DNA from: Rhabdophis nuchalis
Lineage: Eukaryota > Chordata > Lepidosauria > Squamata > Natricidae
Direction: 5' to 3'
Assembly: GCA_039707465.1 (NCBI GenBank)
Contig: CM077644.1
Coordinates: 141,670,462-141,734,461, forward strand
Length of the DNA stretch: 64,000 bases
Below, in pieces: positions 23,260 through 36,200 of the stretch; the first letter of the stretch is position 1; each line of letters begins with the position of its first letter. Both the position numbers and the translations under genes were made by a program. The notes under the pieces were generated by a model, which was given only the letters and a program-made list of their open reading frames with translations, did not search any database and was not told where the DNA came from.

Positions 23260-24836
23260 CCTCCAGTGTGATTTCCAAAAGACTTGAGTAGACGATCTAC
23301 ATTTGGAAGCCACAACCCTAGGTTATGGTACAGACCAATAACACATTATTTGGCATGACCCCACTCCTACTACCCAGCCTTCTCACCACCATTCCTCAGA
23401 TCATTTTTCTCAGGTCTCCTGAAGGCTACATTTCAGAAGCCCAAATTAAGACTGCTGCAATTCCCAAGCAGGAAAACCTCCAACCAGATCTTCTCTCCTT
23501 GTTATGATGCCAACAAGCATTCATACATTCTGGGCCAAAGCTCTGCTCAAATGGAGGGAATTGCCTCGTGTAACCAGCAGGTTGACATGTAACTCCCAGT
23601 ACTTAAGCAGAATATTGATCTGGTAGTCTTTCTGAGCCAACCTCCGGACTGGTCTGAAATAATTCAATGCTCTGTTATAGCTTGCTCCCAGGACAATGCC
23701 ATTATGATTATTTAAATCATCGACTCAGTTACTTCCACCACTAAATACAATGAATAAGATTCAGGTCCCAAGGGAGCATCACCTTGAAATAAGTATGTGT
23801 GCGTGCACATATGCGTGCATTTCTCTCTCCCTCTCTCCTCTGCTCTTCAATCAGAAAGCATTCAAGAGCAGCTTTCATGTTAATATTATGTCTGCTAGAG
23901 CCAAAGCTATGTCAGCAGGAAGATTCCAGAAGTTTCCATTGCCTTCCTTAAATAGATTAGTTTTCAGCATTCAACAACTATAGAGCAAGACCTACTTGTT
24001 CTAAAAAAACAACAACCAGTTTCTGGAGCTATAGTAATATTGTCAGTGTAATACAAGAGATACCAGAGTTTTAGATTAAATTAATTCAACTGTTATGAGA
24101 GAGCTTCATTGTTTGAGGAAATTTTCTGTTTATCAAAATGCCCTTGCCTTTTATTACTGTATTGTTATGCTTATAATTTTGTCACTGTGTTGATTCTTTA
24201 ATGTGATTTTATGCAGTTGAATTTCATTAATTTCCTTGTTGAACAACTATGAGTTTCCTTGCATGCCTGTTTCATTCACTCATTGTTTAAATATTAGAAA
24301 ATATTAAAAAGTGTTAATGAAGAATTAACATTAAAATTCAGCTATGGCATACTTTCAGACATAACTTTATTTTGAAATTTAAATACAACCTTTTGGGACC
24401 GCTGTTAATTTCCTCACCAATTTAATTTCCTAAAGAAATGGAAACTAAGAAAATATTCACAAAATGCTAGGAAGAAAGGTTAGAAAGGGGCACATACAAA
24501 AGAAAATGGGGAAAAATACATTTAATTTGAAGTAAACAAGATGCCCAGTAAAGATAAGTCCCCAATGCCTTGTATCATTTATGTCCTATGCCAAGAAAGA
24601 AACGCTTGATCTAGTAAAGGACAATTCCACTGAATCTAGTGGAATTACTATCTAGTTGAATTTTCTCGCTCTATCTCAGGTCTTTCTAAAGAACTATTGT
24701 AAAGAAAATAAAAGACCTAAATATTTCTTCTGTTGGTTAGATCAGACTGTTCAGACCAAAGAGTACACTATTCCAAATAATGTTCCCTTCTTTGTTTTTA
24801 TAATGTATAATAGCCATTATCAGAGAGACCTTAGAA
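23260..24836. other. Intergenic DNA, nothing recognised
   Basis: No exon or RNA gene recognised. The part up to about 23760 is C-rich and may be an old LINE in antisense; the rest is plain AT-rich DNA. Confidence 0.35.
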
Positions 24837-25000
24837 CAGGGACCCCAACCCCCGGTACATGGACTGGCACTGGTCCATGGCATGATAGAAACCAAGCGAA
24901 GCCTGATCTGCGGGATGCAGGCAGCACACAAAACCATACCCTCAGAAAAACCTCTCTCCATGGAACTGATCCCTGATTTCCTAAAAATTGGGTGCCGCTG
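24837..25000. mobile_element. Short hAT MITE (CAGGGACCCCAACCC family)
   Basis: Begins CAGGGACCCCAACCCCCGG and ends GGTGCCGCTG, the worn termini of the same family as the copies at 25837 and 59862. The 8-bp duplication CCTTAGAA (24829-24836, 25001-25008) is perfect. 164 bp, internally deleted, no coding. Confidence 0.88.
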
Positions 25001-25342
25001 CCTTAGAAAATGGCATTTCCAACTTTTAAAAAATACAATTATTACCAATATTCCAATCTTTAGTCTCCAACATGATGTCAAGCTATTTTTTCTAGGAGAG
25101 ATATTCCAATTCATCAAAAGGCACTAGATTGCAGAAGGTTACCCTATTATCTTCCCTTTTCTATAGAACACAGTTCCATGTTAGAAATTACTTGAGAAGC
25201 TTCCCCATTTTATTAAAAGCTACTGTTCCAAAATAAATTTAGCGACATTTTTAGAGTTGCACAGATACAAATATATATAGTTAGAATTTTATAATTCTAG
25301 CAAGCAGACTTAGGACACATTTCAGAATTGTCAAAATGTTGC

Positions 25343-25348
25343 TTTATT
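25343..25348 (-). terminator. SARAF polyadenylation signal
   Basis: AATAAA on the minus strand, 30 bases after the stop codon; cleavage is expected around 25320-25330. A second distal site is possible but none was sought in detail. Confidence 0.75.
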
Positions 25349-25378
25349 CACTCGCTTAGGTAGAGTGGAAGTCAAACT

Positions 25379-26728
25379 TCATCTTCTTTTGGTACCTCCA
25401 AAACCTAAGAAAAAGAGATGGAGAAAGAGGGGAAAAGCTATTATTAATCAATAGCGAATTCTAAAATAATCTGGATAATGAAATAATAAAGGAGATAAAT
25501 GCATTCAGCTCTGTCAGCTAGTTTACAAAAATATTTAACCAAGGAAGGGGCAGAGCAAATCAGACAGGGCCTTCATTTTCTGTATGGTAAGGTCTGATAG
25601 CCTGCGTAGGCACTAAGGGTTGTAATATAACTTTGCAAGATGGCACAAGTGCTCAATCCTTCAATTAAAAATGATTAAAATATGAGATTGCTAAATCTTG
25701 CAAGATTTCAGTACTCTAGTCCCCAAATCTTTGAAGTTCTCAAGTACGAATATTTGTGAATTTCATCTGGGGGAAGGAAATTATTCTTGCTTAAAGCATT
25801 TAAAATGTGGGTGCGTTGCTAATCTCTCCTTTACACCAGGGGTCCCCAACCCCCGGGCCGCGGACCGGTGCCGGTCCATGGCTGGGTGGGAGCCGGGCCG
25901 CAGGGCTGGAGAGGAGGAGGGAGCAGCCCCCTGAGCAGAGCGCGCGGGAGAACGCAGGCGTGGCTGTTCGCGCCGTTGGAGTGTGGCTCTTCCTCCTCCC
26001 TCGTCGGCGGAGGGACTGCTGGGCGCCGCCGGACCGGCCACCGATTCCCTTCCCTGCTGGCATGCTGGCCACTCGTTTTTTTCTACGGGCTGCGGAAGGA
26101 ACTGGCTGGAGAGGAGGAGGAGGGAGGAGTCCATTGGGCAGAGCGTGCGGGAGAACGCAGGAGGATGGTGGGGGCTCTTCCTCCACCCTCGTCGGGAGGG
26201 TTGCTCCGGCGGCGCACAGGAGTCCCTCCGTCGACGAGGGTGGAGGAAGAGCCCCCACCATCCTCCTGCGTTCTCCCGCACGCTCTGCCCAATGGGCTGC
26301 CCCCTCCTCCTCCTCTCCAGCCACGGAGCCTGAACGAGCGAACGAGCGACCAAGCAGGCGGGCTGAGGAGACTGGTGGGGGGGGGGGGGACACGACAGAC
26401 ACACATAGAGAGAGAGAGGGAGGGAGGGAGAGAAAGATAGACAGAGACACAGAATGAGTGAATGCAAGACAGACAAACACACGCGCACACACACAGAGTG
26501 ACAGAGATGGGCGGATGAAGGAGAGAGAAAGAAAGAGAAAGAAAGAAAAGTGGGAGAGAAAGACAGACAGAGAGAAAGAGACAGAAAAATACAGAAAGAG
26601 AGAAAGAGAAAGAAAAAGAGAGGGAAAGAGAAAAAGAAAGAAAGAGAAAGAAATAAAGAAAGAAAGGGAAAGAGAAAGAAAGAAAGAAATAGTGAGAGAA
26701 AGAAAGAGAGACAGAGACAAAGAAAGAG

Positions 26729-26791
<63 letters not shown>

Positions 26792-27143
26792 AAGAACTTA
26801 TGACCACAGTTGAGGCCAAAAGTTTGGTTGCTAACCAAGATCATTGTTAAGTGAGTTTCACATTTTCCAAGTTGGCCACGCCCACCCAGTCACATGACTG
26901 CTGAGCCACTCAGCCGGTCCGCAGAATTTTCTTTAAAATGAAACCGGTCCCTGGTGCAAAAAAGGTTGGGGACCCCTGCTTTACACTATGCGACCAGAAG
27001 ATTCTACTGCTGTTTGAGAACATAATATAGTCTATCAGATCACCCAGACCCTAATCCTATTTAGCAATATTGGAAATACATGTTTTGTTTAAATGTTATC
27101 TAGGAAATGGCTCAATGATTAAAATAACATGTCTTGCACTGTA

Positions 27144-27215
<72 letters not shown>

Positions 27216-30200
27216 TTATTAAATTTCTAAACCACCCCCTCTCCCCGAAGGGACTCGGGGCAGTGTACAGGAAAATTAAGAACATCTAAAAACATTACAA
27301 TACATACATAATTAACAATACATACATAATTAAAACCAAATTAAATAAACCCTGTACTAAAATTTATAAAACATTAAAACTGTATGAGTACAATCCTACA
27401 TATGTCTACTCAAAACTTAAGAATCCATCTATTTGTAGGTGGAGGAGAATATATAACTGCAGCCTCAGGGACAGAAATATATTAGCCCTGCCAAAAACAC
27501 AATCAACACCCGCACTAGTTTGTCAGGAAATATCCCCCCTCCCCCAATTTTCCTACTAGCTGAATTCTTGGGTTTGACTATAATTCCAGGTAGTAGAATT
27601 CCATTAGTTATCCATTAGTTATTCCAAACCAGTTATCTGCTACTAGAGCTGGTCCTCAACCATTCATTCAGTAACTATATGAAGTAATGATGACACTGAA
27701 AAAAACTATTTATGACTGTTTTTCACACTTATGACGACTGAAGCATTCCCATGGCCATGTGATCAAAATTTGGGTGTTTGGTAGCTGCCATGTATTTATG
27801 ACAGTTGCGCTGTCCCAGGCTCATATGATCTGCAACCTTCCCAGGTGGCCTCTGACAAGCAAAGTCAATGGGGGAGGCCAGATTCTCATGATTCACTTAG
27901 CAGTTGCAGTGATTTGCTTAACAACTGTGGCAAAAAGATTGTAAAATATGGCACAACTCATTTAACAACTCTGTTGCTTAGCAATGGAAATTTTGAGCTT
28001 AACTGGGGTCATAATTGAGGACTTTCTTGAATGGGGAGATGTGCTCAAATCTGAAATCTGGATGAGGCACAATATGAAATCCCTCTCCTCCAGTAAGTCT
28101 TACATGAATGGTTGAAGAATAAACAAATGCAGACCTAAGCATTTGTTTATTATTTACCAAATTTGTAAACTGACCCAATCTGCATGATTAAAAGATACAA
28201 CAGTAGGAACTATAAAAATGTAGAATATATAATACATTAAAAAAAAGTCCAGAGCAAATAAATAATCAATTAACAGCAAAAGATTCCACAAGGGTCTCTA
28301 ACAAATATTCTAACCTAGGGCCTGGAGACAGAACCAGAATTTTAGGAGTCATTAAAACACTGCCAGGGTGAAGGCTATGATAAACATGCAAAACAAGAGT
28401 AATAAAAGAAAACATTCGTATTTCAATAAAAGCAAAAAATATAGTGGAAATTTGAGAGAATAGTTTAACTGTAGCAATTACACAAGGCTGAGAGCTGCAT
28501 TCCAAAACTAGCATTCAATAATCTGTAGTCTAACCAAACAAGAAAAATAATGGATTGAAGCAAATACAAAACTGGAGAAATTGAGCAAACTACACTAAAC
28601 AGAAATAAAAACCAACCTCCATATGATTAAACCTTGCCTGGCAACCTTTATATTACCAGAATTTTCTAAATTTATGCTTATAAGTTTATATTTTTCTTCA
28701 GATAACTGTGCCTCTGAAAACTAAATAAATTCATTAGTTTCTCTGCCTTGAATCTCATCCTCTTCATTCTTTTGGGAAGAGACAGTGATAGAGAATAAAT
28801 AAAAGATCTCCCAGCTAGCTGGCAGTAAATGTAAGAGCCTCCAATTATGAATTGTTTACCGGCCACTCAAAATTGCTAAGTCCTACTAATACGTCCCAAG
28901 CTGTCTAAAATTTTGCACTGGGAAATTTCAGGTACTATATACAAGATCCTCTGTCAAAGATCCAATAGCAAAAATCAACTTCCAACTTCCCTGCTTGTTG
29001 GAGATGACTATTTAATGAACCAAGTTCCATTCGCTACCTAGGAGTTCCTAAACTTTTTGCCATCACATCTACTTTGTGTATTGTTAATGTATACACCTCC
29101 CCCAAAACTTCAAACATTAGAATGAACACAAATGAACAATGAAAAGAATACTATGAAACTTTGGAAAAAGTGAATTTATTGAACAATATACAATTGAAAG
29201 GTTGCTCGTACTTCCCTTGGACAGTCTGCACATCCACAAGGGAGATCTACCTCAGTTTGGAAAATCCTGGTCTACAGGATGATTTGTGTAACTGTGCAAA
29301 TCTACTTCTGAGACATCAAAGAAGCAGTACAGTTTAATTCATAATTTTTTCTGCTGATAGGCTACTTTTATGTACTTAAAATCACCCAAAGATCTATTAG
29401 TAGATCCTGATCTTCTTTTTACTCACTTTTGAAACATGTTACAATTCAACAGCCTAAAAACTTTAGCAGCAACCCCCCCCCAACCCCCCCCCTCAAAACA
29501 GACCACAGTAATGGCAGAGTTTCATCTAAAGAAAGTTGTTGTTAATTGATTTTCTTAACAATTAACTAAATATAGGATAATTTTTGAAACTGATATTGTA
29601 CTCCAGCTGTACTCTAAACATCTATATATGTTTAGAGTGAATTATGTCTTCATATAATAAAGTACTAAAATCGGTTTGGTATTTTATTTCCATTTCAAAA
29701 CAAAGAAAAGATTTACAGACCAGATGTAGATCCCCTACCACAATGAGAACTAGATAAGTCTGATTAAAAGCAGTGGGAAAACTTTATTTATTAATTACAT
29801 TTATATGCCACCTGTCTAATTATCCAGAGTAACTCTGGGTAGCTTACAATGGCATAAAAGCATAAACATAAAAGTATTAAATGGGGCTTCCCTTGAGGTG
29901 CACTTGAAAGCTACAGTTAGTCCAGAATGCAGCCACGCGGGTGATTACGGGAGCCTCTAGATGCTCCCATATAACACCGATCCTGCGCGAGCTGCACTGG
30001 CTTCCTGTGGCCTTTCGGGTGCGCTTCAAGGTTCTGACGACCATCTTTAAAGCGCTCCATGGCTCGGGGCCTAGTTATATGCGAGACCGCCTCCTGCCCC
30101 ATACATCCCTTCAGCCGATCCGTTCCCACAGAGAGGGCCTTCTCAGGGTGCCGTCGGCTGGGCAATGCCGTCTGGCGACACCCAGGGGAAGAGCCTTCTC

Positions 30201-33200
30201 TGTGGCGGGCCCTGCCCTTTGGAACGACCTACTCCCTGAATTGCATACCATCTCGGACCTCCGCCTCTTCCGCCAGTGTCTAAAGACACATCTTTTTCAG
30301 CAAGCCGGCCTAGCCTAACCTCCCGTGGGGGACTATTTTTAGATAGTTTTAAACTGGGGATTTTAAATTTGGATTTTAGCATAGGATTATAATTTAGTAT
30401 GTTTTTAAATTTTGTATTTATTGTTTTGTATGTTTTTAAATTCCTGTGCGCCGCCCTGGGTCCTTTGTGGAGAAGGGCGGGATATAAATGTGATTAAAAT
30501 AAAAAATAAATAAAATAAAATAAAAACAATTAAATTAAAAATTAAAAACCAAAATTTGCTATCATTAATCCAAATCCAACTCTTTTCAATAGGATTTTTT
30601 TAAATTGGAAAGTTGCTGATATCGGGCACAGTTAACTCAAAAATTAAGGACAACATGGCTGAAAACTTACCAGAGGTGGGTTTTGTGTCTGAACTGTAAG
30701 ATGTCGAACAGCTATTTGAATTGCCGAATGAACTAGTATATGGAGGTGGAGCTGATGGACCAGCCCACGTGCTATAATAAGGAGAATACCTGTGATCTGA
30801 AGGTGACCTAGAAGAAAATGGTTCTGTTGATTAGTTTTAGAGTTTTTGCATGTGTACAAAATTAAAATTTTAATAGATTAATAATCTAGAAAAGAAGTAG
30901 AAGGCCATTTAAGGAAAAGTTGCTCTTTAGCAATTAGCAAGTAATCATAGAAAAAATATGTAAATAATTGGAATATATTCAATCATTCCAACAAACTTAG
31001 GATATCTGTTCAGTAATTTTTTTAGTTCTATTTATATTTAAAAAGGAATATTTGCAAGAAACACATTGATTTACAATTAAGGTATGTATTGCTATTAAGA
31101 AAAACTTAGCAAGATTTCAAATTTTAAAAAGGGTGGTTGGAATATCACACAAAGTCAGTACAAAAGTCATACAAGCTTCATAATATATGCAAAAAGCTAA
31201 AAAAAAACTTTTAAAAAGTCCATTAAAAATAAAACAGTCAGAATCCAGTGGTTTTGAAAGAATATACAGGAGAGTTATCAGTAAAAAACTGGGAGGGGGG
31301 GATTAGAGACAGGCAAATTTGAAAGTAAGTTATAAAAGCAAAATTCAATGTGGAAAAGAAATAGTTAATAGGAGAAACATGATCATATTTGTACACAGAA
31401 ATTTTGGAGACAACAAAAGTAAAACATAGAGAAGTGAGAATCTATTTAATAACATAAAAATAATCAAATTAAGCCTTTAATTCTTATATTTATCAAAATA
31501 TAACCATTGTTAAAAGAAAGACAAGCAAACAAACAAACAAACAAACAAACAAACAAACAAGGGTTTAGAAAAACCTGTGATTTGAAAAACAGGTACTACT
31601 GAAGTAGTGATCTTAAAATTGACAACAGTTTCTATCTTTGTTCTCTGGAAACTGCAGCTTGTATTTTTAACATCACTGCAGGAGTTTCTTCCCTAATGAT
31701 GCAATACTAAGCAACTACAGGGCATAATTGAAAGTGTATTGCATGAGTCAATGACAGCTATTTTCTTTATTTTACAAATCAATCCATTTATTACCATTTA
31801 CTGCTGGATTCTGAATTCCATGTATTCTGAAAAACAACCTGCTTCTTCCGTATTTTCAGTTATTCTAAAAAACATTCCTAGAGATACCTACCAATTGGAC
31901 AACTATTAAACATTTTTAAGAGGCAAAAAATTCTTATCCTAAAAAAGGGTGCTGTACACAGCTATGTCAACAATTCACCTTTGTATCTGGTATGATTCAT
32001 TAATGATGACTGCAGTGGTGATGAGTGGGATAACTATTTCTCAAAACATTCATAATCTATTGTTACTTTAAAATCAACATTAAAAACAACATTCCATATT
32101 TACAACTGATGGTATTACTAGTATGAAAGAAAAAATATTTTTCTTTGGGAGAAGCAATTCCCCTTCTGTCAATTAGGATTGTTGCAAGAGAAGACAAAAT
32201 TACCTTCGGTTGCCAAACAAGTATCCAAGAAGTCCTCCGGCACCTAATCCAGTCCAGAAACCTGGCCCTGAACTGGAATCATAGCTGGACCCACTAGCAG
32301 CTCCTTAATTTAAATAAAATTATATCAATTTAGATCAAATAATCTTTGTGATCAAAGCTGTTATAATTAAATATATATATATATATATAAATAGGCTACC
32401 TCAACAGATAATTGAAGAGTCTGACAAGCTTTCCAAAGTTTTAAATCAAATATTGCTGTATAATGCTACAGAACTATTGATTTTATTGGAGAAACAGACT
32501 ATAGGCTATCACTTTTTATCCCCTTATTTTCTAAAAGTTATATTTCCCAGACTTTAGACTAAAGGACCAACTCAGAAAAACAAGGAGTTCTCATTTTAAT
32601 TGTGCCTGAAATTTCTGCCAACTATATAAACAGGAGCATAGGCTAGACGTGACACAAAATTCTGTAGAAAATTCAGTGACCCTATTAACAATGATAATTA
32701 TCGATGAAAGAACTTCCTAGAATTTGAAAAGTAGATTACCTATCAATGTTACTGATAAATGTTTTTGTTGTGACATCAGATATTTACCTGTGTAATTTGT
32801 TTTAAATCCTGGTGGAGGTGGGCTTTGATAACTTTGCCCATAGGATCCTGAATGTACATCATCATTAGGGAAATTATGTTGTCGGTTATCACAGAGGAAT
32901 AGCTTGTAGATGCCAAAAACAAAAACAACAAATAATATTACCAGGATCACTCCAAATCCGGAACCAAATGACTCATGAGAAGTTGCAGAATAATAGGTCC
33001 CAGAAAAGGTGTTAGCTTTTTGCTGTCCTTTCTTAGTTAACTCTAACGTGTATTCCAAGCCACATGATCCTTTTAAAATGTAAGGGTCATTTGGGTAATC
33101 GTAGCCTTCACAGCTTACTTCAATTTTTCCAAAGCCATATGAAGCATCCAAATGTGCTTTACATTCCCACTGAAAATAAAAGAGAATTATTTTTCTACAA

Positions 33201-36200
33201 TAAAATATATAATAAAATTGAACATTGACTTAAAATTGATATGTTTTAGTAGTTTTTATTAAAATATAATACAACCTTTTTTTCCAAAAAATTTCATTTT
33301 TTTCATTTTTTAATTCGATTTATATACCACCCTATTTTCACCTAAAAGGGACTCAGGGCGGTGCACAGAGAGATAAAAACCCAACAATACATACAAAATA
33401 TAAAAGACAATTAAATTATTAAATCTGTGCTAAAATTTAGATAATATAAAATTAAAACCAATAAATATCAAAATTTAAAATTATACCCTTAGTCTATGTC
33501 AGGCTGGCTAGATGAAAGAAATGAGCTTTTAGCATCCGACGGAAGAGGCGTGGGTCTGTGATGGTACGGATATCGGGGGGCAGGTAGTTCCAGAGTGCCG
33601 GACCCGCCACAGAGAAGGCTCTTCCCCTGGGAGTCGCCAGCTGGCATTGACCGGCTGACGGCACCCTGAGGAGGCCCACTCTGTGGGAGCGGACAGGTCG
33701 AAGGGAGGTATGTGGTAGGAGGCGGTCTCTTCGGTGTCCTCCTGGATTCCCGGCTGACCATGGAGGACCATGTGACGGCCGTGGCCAGGGGGGTGTTTTA
33801 TCAGGTACGCCTGATACGCCAGTTGCGCCCCTTACTGGACTGGGGAGCCCTTCGCACAGTCACTCAGGCATTTGTGACATCCCGGCTGGACTACTGTAAC
33901 GCTCTTACATGGGGCTCCCCTTGAGGTGCACTCGAAGGTTGCAGTTAGTCCAGAATGCGGCCGCGCGGGTGATTATGGGTGCCTCAAGGCAATCCCACAT
34001 AACACCTCTCCTGCGCGAGCTGCACTGGCTACCTGTGGCCTTTCGGGTGCGCTTCAAGGTGCTGACGACCATCTTCAAAGAGCTCCATGGCTCGGGGCCT
34101 AGCTATATACGCGACCGCCTCCTGCCCCATACATCCCTTCGACCGATCCGCTCCCACAGAAAGGGCCTTCTCCGGGTACCGTCGGCCAGGCAATGCCAGT
34201 TGGCAACGCCCAGGGGAAGAGCCTTCTCTGTGGCGGGCCCAGCCCTCTGGAACGACCTGCCCCCCGATCTACGCATCATCGGGGACCTCCGCCTTTTCCG
34301 CCAACATCTTAAAACTCATTTATTCCAACAAGCCGGCCTAGCATAACCCCCGTTTCTGACTTTTATAGGGATAATTTTAAATTTTAGAGTTTTATTAGTT
34401 TTAGCACAGGGAAAGTTTAATAGTTTTTAATAATTATGTATTTTTGTATGGTTTTAATAACGCCTGTGCGCCGCCCTGGGTCCTTTTTTAGGAGAAGGGC
34501 GGGGTATAAATTTGAAATAATAATAATAAAAAGTAACCAGGACCTGTGCCATGGAGCGCTTTGAAGATGGTGACTAATACCTTGAAGCGCATTAAAAGTT
34601 CTAATTAAACTCATAAGTAAGCTTTAAAACTCCAACAGAGCTTGAAAGGATGCACATGAAAACACTGCCAGACAAGAACATTAAATGACAAACTTGTTAA
34701 AGTTTTTTAGAAGGAATATGGATTTACTTTAATTTTTTATCCTGTTGGCAATGTTGCAGCCCCATTTTTAATTTTTATTTCATTGCATCCTCCTGGAATT
34801 TCAGAGTTTTCCTTGACATATATAATTGTTCTTCAGTATTCAAAAGCCAACCATTTAATTAATTTTACATTTATACAAATACACTCCACAAGATAACATA
34901 TTTTCCTTCATATAAAGAAACATACCTGCACATCATAGCCATCCCAACCTTTGTTGTAACACTGAACAACCTCAGGGGTATATGCTGTACATCCAGCTGA
35001 GCCTCCGGTACATTGTAACTGGGGCACTGGAGATGTCCTCCTATAATTTGTGTATTTTCCCTGGTAGAGTGTCAGGGCTTGGACCTCCCGCAATAGGACT
35101 TTCTCTGACAGAATATAAATTATGTAGATGATTTAGAAACACTATGCAAGATAATAAATACATATTGTAGGATTTTGTGACTTTATTAATGCCAATAACA
35201 AAATTCTCAAAATAATTCCTGTTAGGTTGTATATTTTGATTACATAGAAGTAGTAATCTCAAAAAAAAATGCTTTAATAAAGAATATATCTAACATTACA
35301 GTTAACATCAATGCTCTTTAATTAATTTTGCTTTAGTTGTTCATCAGTTACCCCATTTTATCAAGTAGTCAACCACAAGTTTTCAGAACTTCACAAGCAA
35401 TACATAGGTACCTCCCCGTTTCTTTTCTATGTAATATTCAAGAATTTGTGAACAAAGACCTTCAATTTGCTCTCCAATGTCCTATGCAATTACTTAGGAA
35501 AACATCCCCAAAAGTGACTGGATTGCCATAATCATGGTTTATTTCAAATCTATTTTACAGAATAAACCACAAGAACAATATTGGCGAAACCCTCAATTTT
35601 ACACATCCCAGTGACCACATTTACACATTGCACTAGGTCAAGCTCACACCATTCACACCTGCTATAACCGGTGATAAACTCATTGATTTTGGGGAGCGCC
35701 CAACAGAGTACAAGTAAAAACAAAAAGGCAGGCATCAGTGAACCAGCATCCCTTGCAATGGTGACCTGAAATATTTAATTATGTTGAAAGACGTTGCAGT
35801 GTGTGTGTGTTTACGGATGAACGGCACATCTAAATCCAACCAGTGTCGTCGAAGAAACCTGCAGCGTTTGGTTACGACTGACAATTGCTACAAATGGCTT
35901 CTAAAATGTCTCCCTAATAAGGCCGACGCCCGTCAGTACATCGCACTTTCACTATAAAAACCTGCGCAGGAAATGGCCTTCACTCCCCCAGAAAAGATAC
36001 TTGTTTCCGGAGCGAAAACCCTCTAAACCAGGGACAGCAGCATCAAGTCCCATAACCGCGGAGAGCCACGATTTCTCCCCGGCCGTCGTGAACCGAGAGG
36101 CTGGCTTATTAAAGAGGGTCGCCCGGTGAGTCATTTCCCCGCCTTACCCGGCTGCTCCCAGCCCGTCGCTAAAGACGTTGCCGTCAGCACCACCAACAGC

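Noticed and set aside
25781..26850. Long frames up to 339 codons in the composite hAT element
   Set aside because: They run through (GA)n and GC-rich repeats and give Ser/Leu, Arg/Glu or Pro/Ser runs. Not genes.
29941..30318. Open 125-codon frame as a host gene
   Set aside because: It matches the C-terminus of L2/CR1-type reverse transcriptase and has a LINE 3' UTR after it; the same sequence recurs at 33909-34346.
33305..34530. Twin-priming inversion of one LINE
   Set aside because: Both arms have their own 3' UTR, and the 3' UTRs differ in sequence, so two insertions fit better.
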